From Thermoclostridium stercorarium subsp. stercorarium DSM 8532 (GTDB lineage: Bacteria; Bacillota; Clostridia; DSM-8532), in NCBI RefSeq assembly GCF_000331995.1, contig NC_020134.1, positions 1,463,465 to 1,527,464 of the forward strand: a stretch of 64,000 nt of DNA, given 5' to 3'. The position numbers and the translations under genes were made by a program. Of the stretch, positions 36,609 through 45,508 are shown one piece after another (position 1 is the first letter of the stretch; every line of letters begins with the position of its first letter). The notes beneath the pieces were generated by a model. The model did no database searches. It had not been told where the DNA came from and saw nothing but the letters and a program-made list of their open reading frames with translations.

Positions 36609-38741
36609 TTAATCGTTTCCATTGTTTTCAGATTTGTTTTCAGACTGTTTCCTTTCCTCCTCAAACTCATATCCGCAGGAGCTCAGACTGCAGGTATACT
36701 GAATCATCTTGCCTTTAAATCTCTTTGTCATAAAGTTTCCGCATTTTGGACACTTTTTGTCAGAAGCCATATCCCATGTTGAAAAGTCGCACTCGGGATA
36801 ATTTTCGCAGCCCAGATAGCTCTTTCCCCTTTTTGTTTTCTTGATAAGAACCTTTCCGCCACATTTCGGGCACTTGACACCGGCGTCGTCAAAAAGCGGC
36901 TTTGCATTTCTGCATTCGGGAAAACCAGGACAGGCAAGGAACTTGCCGTATTTTCCGGTCTTTATAACCATCCTGCGTCCGCATTTTTCGCATATTTCGT
37001 CCGATTCCTCGACAGGAAGTTCGACCTTGTTAATGCTTTCTTCCGCTGCTTTCAGCGTTTTACTGAATTCGCTGTAGAATTCATTCAGAAGATTTTTCCA
37101 TTCAAGTTTTCCTTCTTCCACCAAGTCAAGCTGTGTCTCCATTTTTGCCGTAAAATTCACGTCCACTATCTCTTTAAAATGTTCCTCCATCAGACTGTTT
37201 ACAATTTTCCCCAATTCGGTGGGATAAAGATATTTCTTTTCCTTAACTACGTATCCCCTGGACATTATTGTACTGATTATCGGAGCGTACGTACTCGGAC
37301 GGCCTATTCCCTTTTCTTCAAGGGTTTTTACCAGGGTTGCCTCGGTATACCTTGGAGGCGGCTGGGTAAAATGCTGAGCGGGTTTTATTTCAACTGGTTT
37401 TACCACTTCTCCCTCGGTCAGCTCAGGAAGCAATATGCCCGTTTCATCGCTTTCTTCCCCGTTATCGTCGTCCTTGCCTTCTTCATAAAGTACAAGAAAA
37501 CCCTTGAAGGCAATCCTTGATCCTGACGCTTTGAACAAATAGTCACCACAGGTAATTTCGACAGACATTGTATCATACAACGCCGACTCCATCTGACTGG
37601 CGATAAATCTGTCCCAGATAAGTTTATACAGTCTGTAAAGATCCCGTGAAAGCGAATCTTTGACCCGTTCAGGTGTGAATTCAAGCAACGTCGGCCTTAT
37701 TGCCTCATGGGCGTCCTGCGCACCCGATTTGGCCTTGAAAACTCTTGGTTTTTCTGGAAGATATTTTTCCCCGTAATTCTTCAGTATATATTCCCTTGCG
37801 GCATTCAAAGCCTCATCAGATATACGTGTTGAGTCAGTACGCATGTATGTGATTAGACCCACGGAACCTTCTCCTTCTATTTCAACACCTTCATACAGCT
37901 GCTGCGCCAGCATCATTGTTTTCTTTGCAGAAAAACCGAATTTTCTTGCTGCATCCTGCTGGAGCGTGCTGGTAATGAACGGCGGGGACGGGGTACGTTT
38001 CTTTTCACTGCGTTTTATATTCCGTATTGTAAACTCCTTATTTTCAATATTTCCAAGAATACGATCCACATCTTCCCGTGTCTTCAGCTCAATTTTTTCG
38101 TTGACCAAACCGCTAAATTTTGCAGTGAAGGTCCTGCCGTCCTCTTTGCTGAGCAAAGTTTCAATGGTCCAGTATTCTTCGGGTATGAAATTTTCAATTT
38201 CCCTTTCCCTGTCGCAAATAATTTTTATTGCAGCAGACTGAACCCTGCCGGCGCTTAAACCTTTTTTGACTTTTTTCCACAAAAGAGGGCTTATTTTGTA
38301 GCCCACTATTCTGTCAAGAACACGCCGCGCCTGCTGGGCGTTGACAAGATTCATGTCTATGGGTCTTGGTGCCTGCAGAGCTTTTAAAACTGCGTTTTTA
38401 GTTATTTCATTAAAAGTAATTCTACATTTTTCATTGCTGTCAATTTGAAAAATATTAGCCAGATGCCATGAAATTGCTTCCCCTTCGCGATCGGGGTCGG
38501 TTGCAAGAAACACTCTTTCTGACTCTTTCGCTTCCTTTTTCAGCTCCGTGATTAAATCACCTTTACCGCGTATATTGATGTACTTTGGTTCAAAACCGTG
38601 CTCTATATCAACTCCCATGTGGCTTTTAGGAAGATCCCGAACATGCCCCATAGAGGCTTTTATCTTATAATTTGAGCCAAGAAACTTTTTTATTGTTTTT
38701 GCCTTGGCCGGTGATTCAACAATCACAAGATATTTTGCCAT
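36609..38741 (-). CDS. topA: DNA topoisomerase I
   Basis: Type IA topoisomerase relaxing negative supercoils, 710 residues. TOPRIM domain LVIVESPAKAKTIKKFLG and LATDPDREGEAISWHLAN; active-site Tyr in GLITYMRTDSTRISD; GRPSTYAPIISTIMSRGYV. Three C-terminal Topo-C4 zinc fingers: CEKCGRRM...CPGFPEC, CPKCGGKV...CENYPEC and CPKCGNFM...CSLSSC. A charged KQSENKSENNGND tail ends the protein. It lies alone with a strong upstream promoter. Confidence 0.98.
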   Translation of the reverse strand: MAKYLVIVESPAKAKTIKKFLGSNYKIKASMGHVRDLPKSHMGVDIEHGFEPKYINIRGKGDLITELKKEAKESERVFLATDPDREGEAISWHLANIFQIDSNEKCRITFNEITKNAVLKALQAPRPIDMNLVNAQQARRVLDRIVGYKISPLLWKKVKKGLSAGRVQSAAIKIICDREREIENFIPEEYWTIETLLSKEDGRTFTAKFSGLVNEKIELKTREDVDRILGNIENKEFTIRNIKRSEKKRTPSPPFITSTLQQDAARKFGFSAKKTMMLAQQLYEGVEIEGEGSVGLITYMRTDSTRISDEALNAAREYILKNYGEKYLPEKPRVFKAKSGAQDAHEAIRPTLLEFTPERVKDSLSRDLYRLYKLIWDRFIASQMESALYDTMSVEITCGDYLFKASGSRIAFKGFLVLYEEGKDDDNGEESDETGILLPELTEGEVVKPVEIKPAQHFTQPPPRYTEATLVKTLEEKGIGRPSTYAPIISTIMSRGYVVKEKKYLYPTELGKIVNSLMEEHFKEIVDVNFTAKMETQLDLVEEGKLEWKNLLNEFYSEFSKTLKAAEESINKVELPVEESDEICEKCGRRMVIKTGKYGKFLACPGFPECRNAKPLFDDAGVKCPKCGGKVLIKKTKRGKSYLGCENYPECDFSTWDMASDKKCPKCGNFMTKRFKGKMIQYTCSLSSCGYEFEEERKQSENKSENNGND

Positions 38742-38780
38742 ACTTATCCTCCGTTTCGTTCGGCTTCGCTCTAATTTGTT

Positions 38781-38809
38781 ATAGTATCATTGATATATTG
38801 TTTTGTAAA
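38781..38809 (-). promoter_or_regulatory. topA promoter
   Basis: Minus-strand -35 TTTACA (38804-38809) and -10 TACTAT (38781-38786), 17-base spacer, about 40 bases upstream of the topA start. Confidence 0.6.
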
Positions 38810-38875
38810 CTGTTTTTATTTATGGCTTGGAAATATATGTAATTATTGTTTAAATGGTTCTCTGGGAAATTATGT

Positions 38876-39637
38876 TTACTGTTTTTTACCGGCGGGTATT
38901 TGCCTTCCGTCATGCCTTATTTCAAAATTATCCTTCAGTATAAGTTCGGACACCGGAACGGGTTTTAATCCTTTTTCCTTTATTATGTCTATTACTTTTC
39001 CCAATATTTTAGCCGTATGGGATGTATCATTGTGAAACAGCAGAATATCTCCGCTTGAAACCTTTGAAACCCGTTCAAGTATTGCCTCTTGGGTAATGCC
39101 CGGCTTCCAGTCCAGAGAATCAATACTCCACTGGATTGTGAAATACCCGTTCTGCCTTGCAATTGAAATAACCGTATCATTATAGTCGCCGTAAGGCGCA
39201 CGGAACAAATCGGTCTTTACACCGGAAATTTCCTCTATTGTTTTTGAACAATCCATTATTTCCTTCTTTATTTTATCCTTGCTCAGCACACTCATCTTAA
39301 AATGATTTTCCGAATGATTGGCCAACTCATGCCCCTGTTCGGCAATCATTTTTGTTTCTTCAGGGTTTCTCCTTGCCCATTCCCCGACAACAAAGAAAGT
39401 GGCCTTTACGTTTTTCTCCTTTAGAATTCTGAGTATTTCAGGAATATCCTGAGCCCCCCATGCACAATCAAAGGTAATCGATACCTTTCCTTCGCTGTTT
39501 TCAACACTGTAAATTGGTATTTCTCTTACCGGGGCGCTGACTTCTATAATTTTCCCGTTTACCGTTAAAAACATCATAAGGCATAACACCAAAGACACAA
39601 AAAATATTGCTATTGTCCTTCTTCGGATAACTATCAT
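38876..39637 (-). CDS. Polysaccharide deacetylase, PdaB-like sporulation type
   Basis: A 253-residue exported NodB-domain deacetylase. A basic N-terminus and one membrane helix (IAIFFVSLVLCLMMFLTV) come first. The NodB motifs are VSITFDCAWG (Asp in the FD pair kept, second Asp replaced by Cys, as in PdaB proteins), HELANHSENHFKM (metal His pair), FRAPYGDYND, IQWSIDSLDW and DILLFHNDTS. In Bacillus PdaB works on spore peptidoglycan; the same role is inferred. ATG 39637 follows GGAG by seven bases. Confidence 0.88.
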   Translation of the reverse strand: MIVIRRRTIAIFFVSLVLCLMMFLTVNGKIIEVSAPVREIPIYSVENSEGKVSITFDCAWGAQDIPEILRILKEKNVKATFFVVGEWARRNPEETKMIAEQGHELANHSENHFKMSVLSKDKIKKEIMDCSKTIEEISGVKTDLFRAPYGDYNDTVISIARQNGYFTIQWSIDSLDWKPGITQEAILERVSKVSSGDILLFHNDTSHTAKILGKVIDIIKEKGLKPVPVSELILKDNFEIRHDGRQIPAGKKQ

Positions 39638-39736
39638 AAAACTTCTCCAAAGTTTTTTCCATTGTTTATATATGGCCGGTTAAAAAAGATTATTCATAAA
39701 CCTAAAAAATATTACCTGTTCACCAAAAGGAATAAA

Positions 39737-39766
39737 AAAGGCAAGCACATTGCCACGCCTGCCTTT
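39737..39766 (-). terminator. Terminator downstream of the CRISPR array, distal
   Basis: Arms AAAGGCAAGC and GCCTGCCTTT (one mismatch) with six T on the minus strand. It resembles the terminator at 40389-40418 on the other side of the array. Confidence 0.65.
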
Positions 39767-39804
39767 ACACCATGTTTTATACCACAGCTTTTATGACAAA
39801 TGAA

Positions 39805-39829
39805 AAAGAACCTCCGGCAGAGGTTCTTT
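39805..39829 (-). terminator. Terminator downstream of the CRISPR array, proximal
   Basis: Perfect stem AAAGAACCTC (39805-39814) with GAGGTTCTTT (39820-39829), loop CGGCA, followed on the minus strand by TTTTTCATTT. It lies 24 bases after the last repeat in the crRNA-sense direction. Confidence 0.75.
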
Positions 39830-39852
39830 CGTTTCCACTCCCCGTAAGTTGG

Positions 39853-40146
39853 GTTTACACTCCATTATGGTTAGATTAAAATCCAACCATTACGAAATGC
39901 CATACAGCTGACTACAACATTTACATTCCATTATGGTTAGATTAAAAGAAAACACCCGGTGGTATTGGGCTGTAAGATTTATGTATTTACATTCCATTAT
40001 GGTTAGATTAAAAGGGAACCGCCGAAAATGAGGAAGGCAGCAGAGGTATATTTACATTCCATTATGGTTAGATTAAAAGAATTGCGTCTGTACTTATACC
40101 GTCCTTTTCAATACCAATTTACATTCCATTATGGTTAGATTAAAAG
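39853..40146 (-). CRISPR. CRISPR array, five 30-base repeats and four spacers, no cas genes nearby
   Basis: Repeats at 39853-39882, 39919-39948, 39985-40014, 40050-40079 and 40117-40146; spacers of 36, 36, 35 and 37 bases. Four repeats are identical; the one at 39853 differs at three positions. Read on the minus strand the repeat begins CTTTTAATCTAACC and ends AATGGAATGTAAAT, closely like the type I-B repeat of Clostridioides difficile. The degenerate repeat at the low-coordinate end, an A+T-rich zone with TATAAT on the high-coordinate side and terminators below it all indicate minus-strand transcription with the leader at 40147 and above. Confidence 0.95.
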
Positions 40147-40380
40147 TTAAGATTAAAAAAAATATTACATCTTATGTATTATACAATTTAAATAGATTAT
40201 TCATTTTTCAAAGTCCGATACATCTGTCGATCCCCCGTATATTTTCCGTTACTCAGGATCGACAGACAATAAAGTAACTCGATTTTTAAGCCATACGGAT
40301 GTTTTTATGTAGATATTCCTCTTAATCTATATTCTAATGAACAATAAATAAATTTGCAAATTCATTTAAGACAAAACGTA
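40147..40380 (-). promoter_or_regulatory. Probable CRISPR leader
   Basis: A+T-rich, non-coding. A minus-strand -10 TATAAT at 40178-40183 lies about 30 bases before the first repeat. A 10-base inverted repeat TCTGTCGATC/GATCGACAGA (40223-40232 and 40257-40266) lies farther upstream. No ORF is supported up to the GH2 terminator. Confidence 0.55.
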
Positions 40381-40388
40381 AAATTTAA

Positions 40389-40418
40389 AAAGGCAGGCAC
40401 CTGTCTGCAGCGCCTGCC
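40389..40418 (-). terminator. Terminator of the GH2 gene
   Basis: GGCAGGC (40392-40398) pairs with GCCTGCC (40412-40418), then TTTTTAAATTT on the minus strand; about 130 bases after the GH2 stop. The 130 bases between hold nothing recognised. Confidence 0.75.
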
Positions 40419-40547
40419 CGGATTCAAAAGCCATATGTTCCATTCTGATTTTTTCCGGCATGTCTCTAAATTCGGTACAAGCCACAAAATCACGCTTCAA
40501 TGCTGCCCTACGTTAAAATAATGTAGCTGTATATCTGTTCCTTTCGT

Positions 40548-42329
40548 TTAATCTTTTATAGAAGCATAAAATTCCTTCATTACATAGAATGCAGGTTTTT
40601 TATACGTCTTGTCCTCAGACAGAAGACCTTTTCTGTTGTATTCAAGCTGCAGGGCACTGGTTCTTCTCGGACACCTGAAATCATACAATATCCAGGGCGA
40701 AGTTCCGTGAATATACGGTATTTTGCCCAATGTCTCCGTCTGCATTTTGTAAATATGCATCTGGCAATCTTCTGTACCGAGATCGTTGACCGTTCCCCTG
40801 GCCCCTTTTAGGGCATCGGCACCGAATTCGGTTATTACGACGGGTTTTTGCGGATTACTGTTGTTAAACACCTTAATAAGATCATTAAAATCGGGAGCAT
40901 ACCATCCGTAATATTCGTTAATACCTATAATGTCAAGGTAATCAACCAGCCTGTCCTTGATCTTTAATTCACTGTGGTCCACAAGACATGCCGCAGAAAC
41001 AAGTCTTGAAGGATCCACTTCTTTTGCTTTTTTGGCAAGGGAACTCATAAACTGAAGCCTTTCATCGGTGTCGGCGTTTTCATTTCCTACCGACCATATA
41101 ATTACACTTGCTCGGTTTCTGTCGCGCTTTATGAGCTCTGTTAGCTGATTTTCCGCATTTTTGTATGTATCTGGATTTGAAAAGTCAATGGCCCAGTAAA
41201 CCGGGATTTCCTCCCACAGAAGTATTCCCATTCTATCTGCTATTTTTGCCGCTCTCTCGGTATGGGGATAATGGGCAAGACGCATGAAATTGCAGTTCAT
41301 TTCTTTTGCAAGCTTGAAATTTTCAATAATCTCGTCATCGGTGACGGCTTTACCGTTTATAACACTTTCTTCATGGGCGCAGACACCTTTCAGGAAAATC
41401 TTTTTCCCGTTCAGGTAAATACCGTTTTTGTCCGCTTTAATTTCCCTGAAACCAATTCTGTCCTGGATTGTATCCGAAAGATAACTAACTTTCACATCAT
41501 ACAACCTGGGTTTTTCAGGGCTCCACAATTCAGGCTCGGCGTTTATTATTACATCGGCTTTTCCGTCCACACATTCCATTTCTTTGTACAGGTTCAGTTT
41601 AGGTATTTCAAGTCTCGCCATGCCATTTTTTTCAGGGCCGTCTATTTCAAGTACCACTCTGATTTTTTTGAATCCGCTGTCAGGAACAAGGCTAATGTAG
41701 AAATCTTTTATAAAGGTTTCGGGAAGCCTTATAAGTTCAACATCCCTGTATATCCCACCGTAATTGAACCAGTCGGTGTTGCGCGCGGGTACGGCTTCTT
41801 TCTTCCTTGTATTATCCACAACCACCAGCAGGCGGTTATTTTCCTCAAGCATTCCTGTAACTTCAAAATAGAACGGTGTGGAACCTCCCCTGTGCATGCC
41901 TATGTACTTTCTGTTCAGAAACACTTTGGCTTCGTAATTCGCCGCTCCAAACTTAAGAAAAACCCTCTTTTCGCCTTTGTTAACATAACGAAACGTTCTT
42001 GTGTAAACAGCTGGACCTTCGTAATAATAAAAGCGTTCCTTCTGAGTGTTCCAGCATGATGGCACTTTTATCGTACCCCACCGGTCAAAGTCGAAATCCA
42101 CGGGAAGATACATTCCGTTTTCGTTTTTATACTTTTCTTCATACCATTTTGATCTGATACATGTATCATACTGATCTATCTGAAAATTCCAGTACCCGTT
42201 CAGACTTTCCTTTTCCCTGCCCGTGTCGATAATCATGTCAGAGGCAGTTACCATTTTTGACAGATAAGGTATTTCATAGTCCTCATCGTGAATATTTTGC
42301 GTAAAGTTTCCCACATGCTTCGTATCCAT
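40548..42329 (-). CDS. Glycoside hydrolase family 2, beta-glucuronidase-like
   Basis: A 593-residue cytoplasmic enzyme with the three GH2 parts: sugar-binding jelly roll (SLNGYWNFQIDQYD ... VPSCWNTQKERFYYYEGPA, residues about 45-190, with the RNTDWFNYGGIYRDV signature), immunoglobulin-like middle domain, and TIM barrel starting IGFREIKADKNGIYLNGKKI. The acid/base Glu is in IIWSVGNENAD and the nucleophile Glu in PVVITEFGADAL. The NYGGIYRDV and EFGAD strings point to beta-glucuronidase rather than beta-galactosidase, but specificity is not certain. No signal peptide. ATG 42329 follows GGGAG by nine bases. No transporter or regulator is adjacent. Confidence 0.9.
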   Translation of the reverse strand: MDTKHVGNFTQNIHDEDYEIPYLSKMVTASDMIIDTGREKESLNGYWNFQIDQYDTCIRSKWYEEKYKNENGMYLPVDFDFDRWGTIKVPSCWNTQKERFYYYEGPAVYTRTFRYVNKGEKRVFLKFGAANYEAKVFLNRKYIGMHRGGSTPFYFEVTGMLEENNRLLVVVDNTRKKEAVPARNTDWFNYGGIYRDVELIRLPETFIKDFYISLVPDSGFKKIRVVLEIDGPEKNGMARLEIPKLNLYKEMECVDGKADVIINAEPELWSPEKPRLYDVKVSYLSDTIQDRIGFREIKADKNGIYLNGKKIFLKGVCAHEESVINGKAVTDDEIIENFKLAKEMNCNFMRLAHYPHTERAAKIADRMGILLWEEIPVYWAIDFSNPDTYKNAENQLTELIKRDRNRASVIIWSVGNENADTDERLQFMSSLAKKAKEVDPSRLVSAACLVDHSELKIKDRLVDYLDIIGINEYYGWYAPDFNDLIKVFNNSNPQKPVVITEFGADALKGARGTVNDLGTEDCQMHIYKMQTETLGKIPYIHGTSPWILYDFRCPRRTSALQLEYNRKGLLSEDKTYKKPAFYVMKEFYASIKD

Positions 42330-42404
42330 ACTCTCTAACTCCCTCATAAAAACTTTTTTAGATTATCCGATTTTATTTTAACATTGCAATAAAATAAATC
42401 AAAT

Positions 42405-42464
42405 AAAAAAACACCATTTCACACCCATAATTCAAGCGAAAACCTGAAAGCCGGGGTGTGAAAT
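42405..42464 (-). terminator. Terminator of the Tyr/Asn-rich protein gene
   Basis: ATTTCACACCC (42416-42426) pairs with GGGTGTGAAAT (42454-42464), loop 27 bases, then GGTGTTTTTTTATT on the minus strand. Confidence 0.75.
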
Positions 42465-42478
42465 GATGTATGCTTTTT

Positions 42479-42844
42479 TTACTGAGTTTCCTGATCGGAG
42501 AGCGAATTTTCATTTGAAGTATACATTTTATTATTGTCCCAGGGGTTATTTACATTATCGCAGGGGCAGATGTAACCAGATTTGTTATAATAAATAGAAT
42601 GTGTATTATCCGCCGAAGGGTAAAGATTGTCATAACCGAAATCGGCATGCCCCATGTTTGCGTATGGAATTTTAGGATATACCGGGGTAAACCGGTAATA
42701 TTCCGTATTTTGGATATTGTATACGTCAACGTCGAACAGGTTGAGGCAATATGGGCACTGGACCCTTACCGGATATGATCCCCCGTATGCGTAATTGTGC
42801 CCATGGTAATACCCCTGGCCAGGATTATAATAATAACCGTTCAT
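42479..42844 (-). CDS. Tyr/Asn/Gly-rich small protein, possible spore-coat type
   Basis: A 121-residue protein of biased composition: MNGYYYNPGQGYYHGHNYAY at the start, a CPYCLNLFDVDVYN segment resembling a single rubredoxin-like CxxC knuckle, and a later CPCDNVNNPWDNN. High Tyr, Asn, Gly and Pro and no membrane segment recall spore coat or exosporium proteins, but no family is recognised. ATG 42844 has AGGAG seven bases upstream. Single gene with its own promoter and terminator. Confidence 0.7.
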   Translation of the reverse strand: MNGYYYNPGQGYYHGHNYAYGGSYPVRVQCPYCLNLFDVDVYNIQNTEYYRFTPVYPKIPYANMGHADFGYDNLYPSADNTHSIYYNKSGYICPCDNVNNPWDNNKMYTSNENSLSDQETQ

Positions 42845-42862
42845 TGGATCACTCCTGCTTAA

Positions 42863-42907
42863 CATATATCACACTGTTATCTTATGTCAATAACGGAATA
42901 GTGTGAT
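42863..42907 (-). promoter_or_regulatory. Promoter inside a bipartite inverted repeat
   Basis: Minus-strand -35 TTGACA (42885-42890) and possible -10 TATATG (42863-42868, spacer 16). Outer arms ATCACACT (42868-42875) and AGTGTGAT (42900-42907), inner arms GTTAT and ATAAC, surround the -35. The outer arm reaches the stop codon of hemZ. Confidence 0.5.
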
Positions 42908-44367
42908 TATGTGTCCAGTAATTTAATTTTTCTTTGTATCATCTCGTCAATTCTCCGTATATACTGTTCAACGTTCTTCACATTGAAAACTCTTTCAACT
43001 CGGTTTTCTTCCGGATATACGATTTTTGTCGATGCCCCGGCGCCTAATGCCAATATTGTCTGTACTTCTTCCATAATCAGAATATTATATATGCCCTCAC
43101 ATCCCGGTTTGGCATAACCCACGTTTTCAAGGTTTGCCAGAATGTTTTTCTGTCTGTAAAGATAATACGGGTGCATCCCCATACTCCGAAGAAAAAACCC
43201 CGCCGTTTCGACCATGCTGTTAACCGTTTCATCATCTGTCTGCCTTATTATTTCCATTTCATTAATCAGCCGCGAAGCTCGTTTTACAGACAACGTATGT
43301 ACGGTTACACTGTCAGGGCTTAACTCCCCGATTCTGGCCAATGTCTCTTCAAAATCCCTTTCATTCTCATCAGGAAGTCCTGCTATAAGATCACAGTTAA
43401 TATTTCTGAAACCTAACGCCCTGGCCATGCCAAAAGCTTCAAATACCTGAGAAGCGGTATGGTTACGCCCGATCAGTTTTAAAGTTTTTTCCTGCATTGT
43501 CTGCGGATTTATGCTTATACGCGTAACACCGGCGTTTCTGATAATATTCAGCTTCTCAAAATTCAGTGTATCAGGCCTTCCTGCCTCAACGGTAAATTCC
43601 CTTATATTTTCAAGAGGGAGAACGGAAACTACGGAATTCAGCAGGTAATCCAGATGGGATTCGGATATGGCTGTAGGAGTGCCTCCTCCGATATAAACGG
43701 TGTCTATTTCCAAATTTCTGTCCCTTATCCATTGCGCGACCCACTGCATTTCCTTATGCAAAGCTTCCAGATAATCGGAAACCAGATTACCGAACTTGCT
43801 CATTTCAACCGACGGAAATGAACAATATATGCACCTGCTGGTACAAAAAGGTATGCCTATGTAAACGCTTACCTTCTTTTCGGCGTTTTTTAAAAATCCC
43901 ATTTCATTAAGAGCTACTTCAACGGTAAGCCGCGCCTTGTTTTCAGAAAGCTTGTAATAATCCGTCAGTTTTCTGTAAGCTTCGTCAGATGTTAATCCCA
44001 TGTTTAAAAGAGAACGAACTATCTTGGCAGGCCTAATTCCGGTCAAAGCACCCCAAGGTAACTTTTTTCCGGTATAATGGCTAAGACAGTTATATAACAA
44101 TACCTTGGCCTGTGATCTTATTCTGTTGCATTCGTCTTTCTTTTCAATACAAGCCGATTCTGAATATAAAATTTCATCTTCGTGCTTAAGACAAATTTTT
44201 ATTTCATGTTTGTCATTCTCATCATTTATGTCCAAACTGATGAAAATATCGTTTGGGTCAAGAATGTCTGTTTTTTCAATAAATTTATATCCGTTTCGCG
44301 GGAAAAAGAGTTTTATCAGCTCTTCCGCACCCGAACGGAATTCTTCAGGTATTACGATATATAACAT
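42907..44367 (-). CDS. hemZ: Radical SAM coproporphyrinogen III oxidase-like protein HemZ
   Basis: A 486-residue radical SAM protein of the HemN family. An N-terminal extension (about 1-155) with LPWGALTGIRPAKIVRSLL is typical of HemZ; the radical SAM core follows with YIGIPFCTSRCIYCSFPS (4Fe-4S cysteines), VYIGGGTPTAI, EFTVEAGRPDTL, RISINPQTM and INCDLIAGLPDE. HemZ in Bacillus takes part in anaerobic haem synthesis. Last gene of the recJ-rel-dtd-MBL-hemZ run. Confidence 0.93.
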   Translation of the reverse strand: MLYIVIPEEFRSGAEELIKLFFPRNGYKFIEKTDILDPNDIFISLDINDENDKHEIKICLKHEDEILYSESACIEKKDECNRIRSQAKVLLYNCLSHYTGKKLPWGALTGIRPAKIVRSLLNMGLTSDEAYRKLTDYYKLSENKARLTVEVALNEMGFLKNAEKKVSVYIGIPFCTSRCIYCSFPSVEMSKFGNLVSDYLEALHKEMQWVAQWIRDRNLEIDTVYIGGGTPTAISESHLDYLLNSVVSVLPLENIREFTVEAGRPDTLNFEKLNIIRNAGVTRISINPQTMQEKTLKLIGRNHTASQVFEAFGMARALGFRNINCDLIAGLPDENERDFEETLARIGELSPDSVTVHTLSVKRASRLINEMEIIRQTDDETVNSMVETAGFFLRSMGMHPYYLYRQKNILANLENVGYAKPGCEGIYNILIMEEVQTILALGAGASTKIVYPEENRVERVFNVKNVEQYIRRIDEMIQRKIKLLDT

Positions 44368-44389
44368 AACTACTCCCGCATTTTATATT

Positions 44390-45022
44390 TCAGTTGTCCA
44401 CCGCCCGGCAGAAGGGATTATATTTCTTTTCATACCCTATAGTCGTTGTAATGCCATGACCGGGATATACGTTTGTATCATCGGGCAAAATATATAATTT
44501 CCCCTTGATGGATCGTATAAGCTCATCCATTGAACCGCCGGGAAAATCGGTTCTTCCTATCGATGAATTAAACAGAGTATCTCCTGTGAAAAGGGCATTG
44601 TCAACCAATATGCATATTCCGCCCCTGGTATGTCCAGGTGTGTGAATTATTTTAAAAAAAAGCCCCGAACATTCGATCACATCTCCATCCCTGAGAAGAT
44701 TATCGGCAGGTCTGAAAGTAAAAGAACCCTGTACCGGAAATTGAGCAAGACCGTTTAAAAAAGGATCCGACAAACACGGAGCATCCAGCTCATGGATGTG
44801 GACTCTAATATCAATCATGTTCCTCAACTGATCTATATAGTATATGTGGTCAAAATGCCCGTGAGTCAAAATAACATGCTTCAGCTTAATATTCTTTCCG
44901 TTTGCAGTTTCCAGTATTTTTTCAGGTGGGCATCCGCAGTCTATTACCACACCCTCGCCGTCCTTTGCCACTATATAAACATTTGACTGAATCAAACCGT
45001 CAGGTATGCATTCGATAATCAC
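44390..45022 (-). CDS. MBL-fold metal hydrolase (glyoxalase II-like)
   Basis: A 210-residue metallo-beta-lactamase-fold enzyme. Metal ligands are seen in ILTHGHFDHIY, HTPGHTRGG, and FTGDTLF, with a final YPGHGITTTIG; this matches the YcbL/glyoxalase II-like group, not a beta-lactamase, and there is no signal peptide. GTG 45022 has GAGGTGG eight bases upstream and is preferred over GTG 45034. It follows dtd by 13 bases, a common clostridial arrangement. Confidence 0.9.
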   Translation of the reverse strand: MIIECIPDGLIQSNVYIVAKDGEGVVIDCGCPPEKILETANGKNIKLKHVILTHGHFDHIYYIDQLRNMIDIRVHIHELDAPCLSDPFLNGLAQFPVQGSFTFRPADNLLRDGDVIECSGLFFKIIHTPGHTRGGICILVDNALFTGDTLFNSSIGRTDFPGGSMDELIRSIKGKLYILPDDTNVYPGHGITTTIGYEKKYNPFCRAVDN

Positions 45023-45035
45023 GATCAAATCCACC

Positions 45036-45497
45036 TCAACCGTTTTTTCTTTTTACTGAACTGTCAAGAAAAATGGTAACAGGCCCTTCATTGTGAATTT
45101 CCACATGCATTTCGGCCTGAAACACACCTGTTTCAACTTTTAACGGATATTTTTCCTTTAGGTATTTTACAAACTCCAAATACATTTCTTTTGCCATATC
45201 AGGCGGAGCGGCGTCGGTAAAGCTTGGTCTGTTTCCTTTGCGGCAGTCGGCATAAAGCGTAAATTGGGATACAACGAGTATTTCCCCTTGAATGTCAAGA
45301 ACCGATAGATTCATTTTATGATTTTCATCTTCAAAAATTCTCAGGTTGACAATCTTATCCGCAAGGTATTCCAGGTCCCAGCGGGTATCATCCTTTCCCA
45401 CTCCGAGTAAAACCGTCAGGCCTTTATTTATTCTTCCTACCGTCTGATTTTCCACTACCACGCTGGAACTACTAACTCGTTGGACAATTGCGCGCAT
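45036..45497 (-). CDS. dtd: D-aminoacyl-tRNA deacylase
   Basis: Removes D-amino acids wrongly attached to tRNA. The 153-residue protein has [20 protein letters not shown], the catalytic [19 protein letters not shown] and the cross-subunit motif [12 protein letters not shown] (GP motif). Full length. Directly after rel, before the MBL-fold gene. Confidence 0.97.
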   Translation of the reverse strand: MRAIVQRVSSSSVVVENQTVGRINKGLTVLLGVGKDDTRWDLEYLADKIVNLRIFEDENHKMNLSVLDIQGEILVVSQFTLYADCRKGNRPSFTDAAPPDMAKEMYLEFVKYLKEKYPLKVETGVFQAEMHVEIHNEGPVTIFLDSSVKRKNG

Positions 45498-45508
45498 AAA
45501 CTCCTCCG

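Noticed and set aside
40223-40266. IS element remnant next to the CRISPR array
   Set aside because: Only a 10-base inverted repeat is visible, no transposase fragment and no target duplication; kept only as a regulatory or unexplained repeat.
41262-42059. 265-codon plus-strand frame antisense to the GH2 gene
   Set aside because: Opposite an intact glycosidase with all catalytic motifs; the translation has no recognisable motif.
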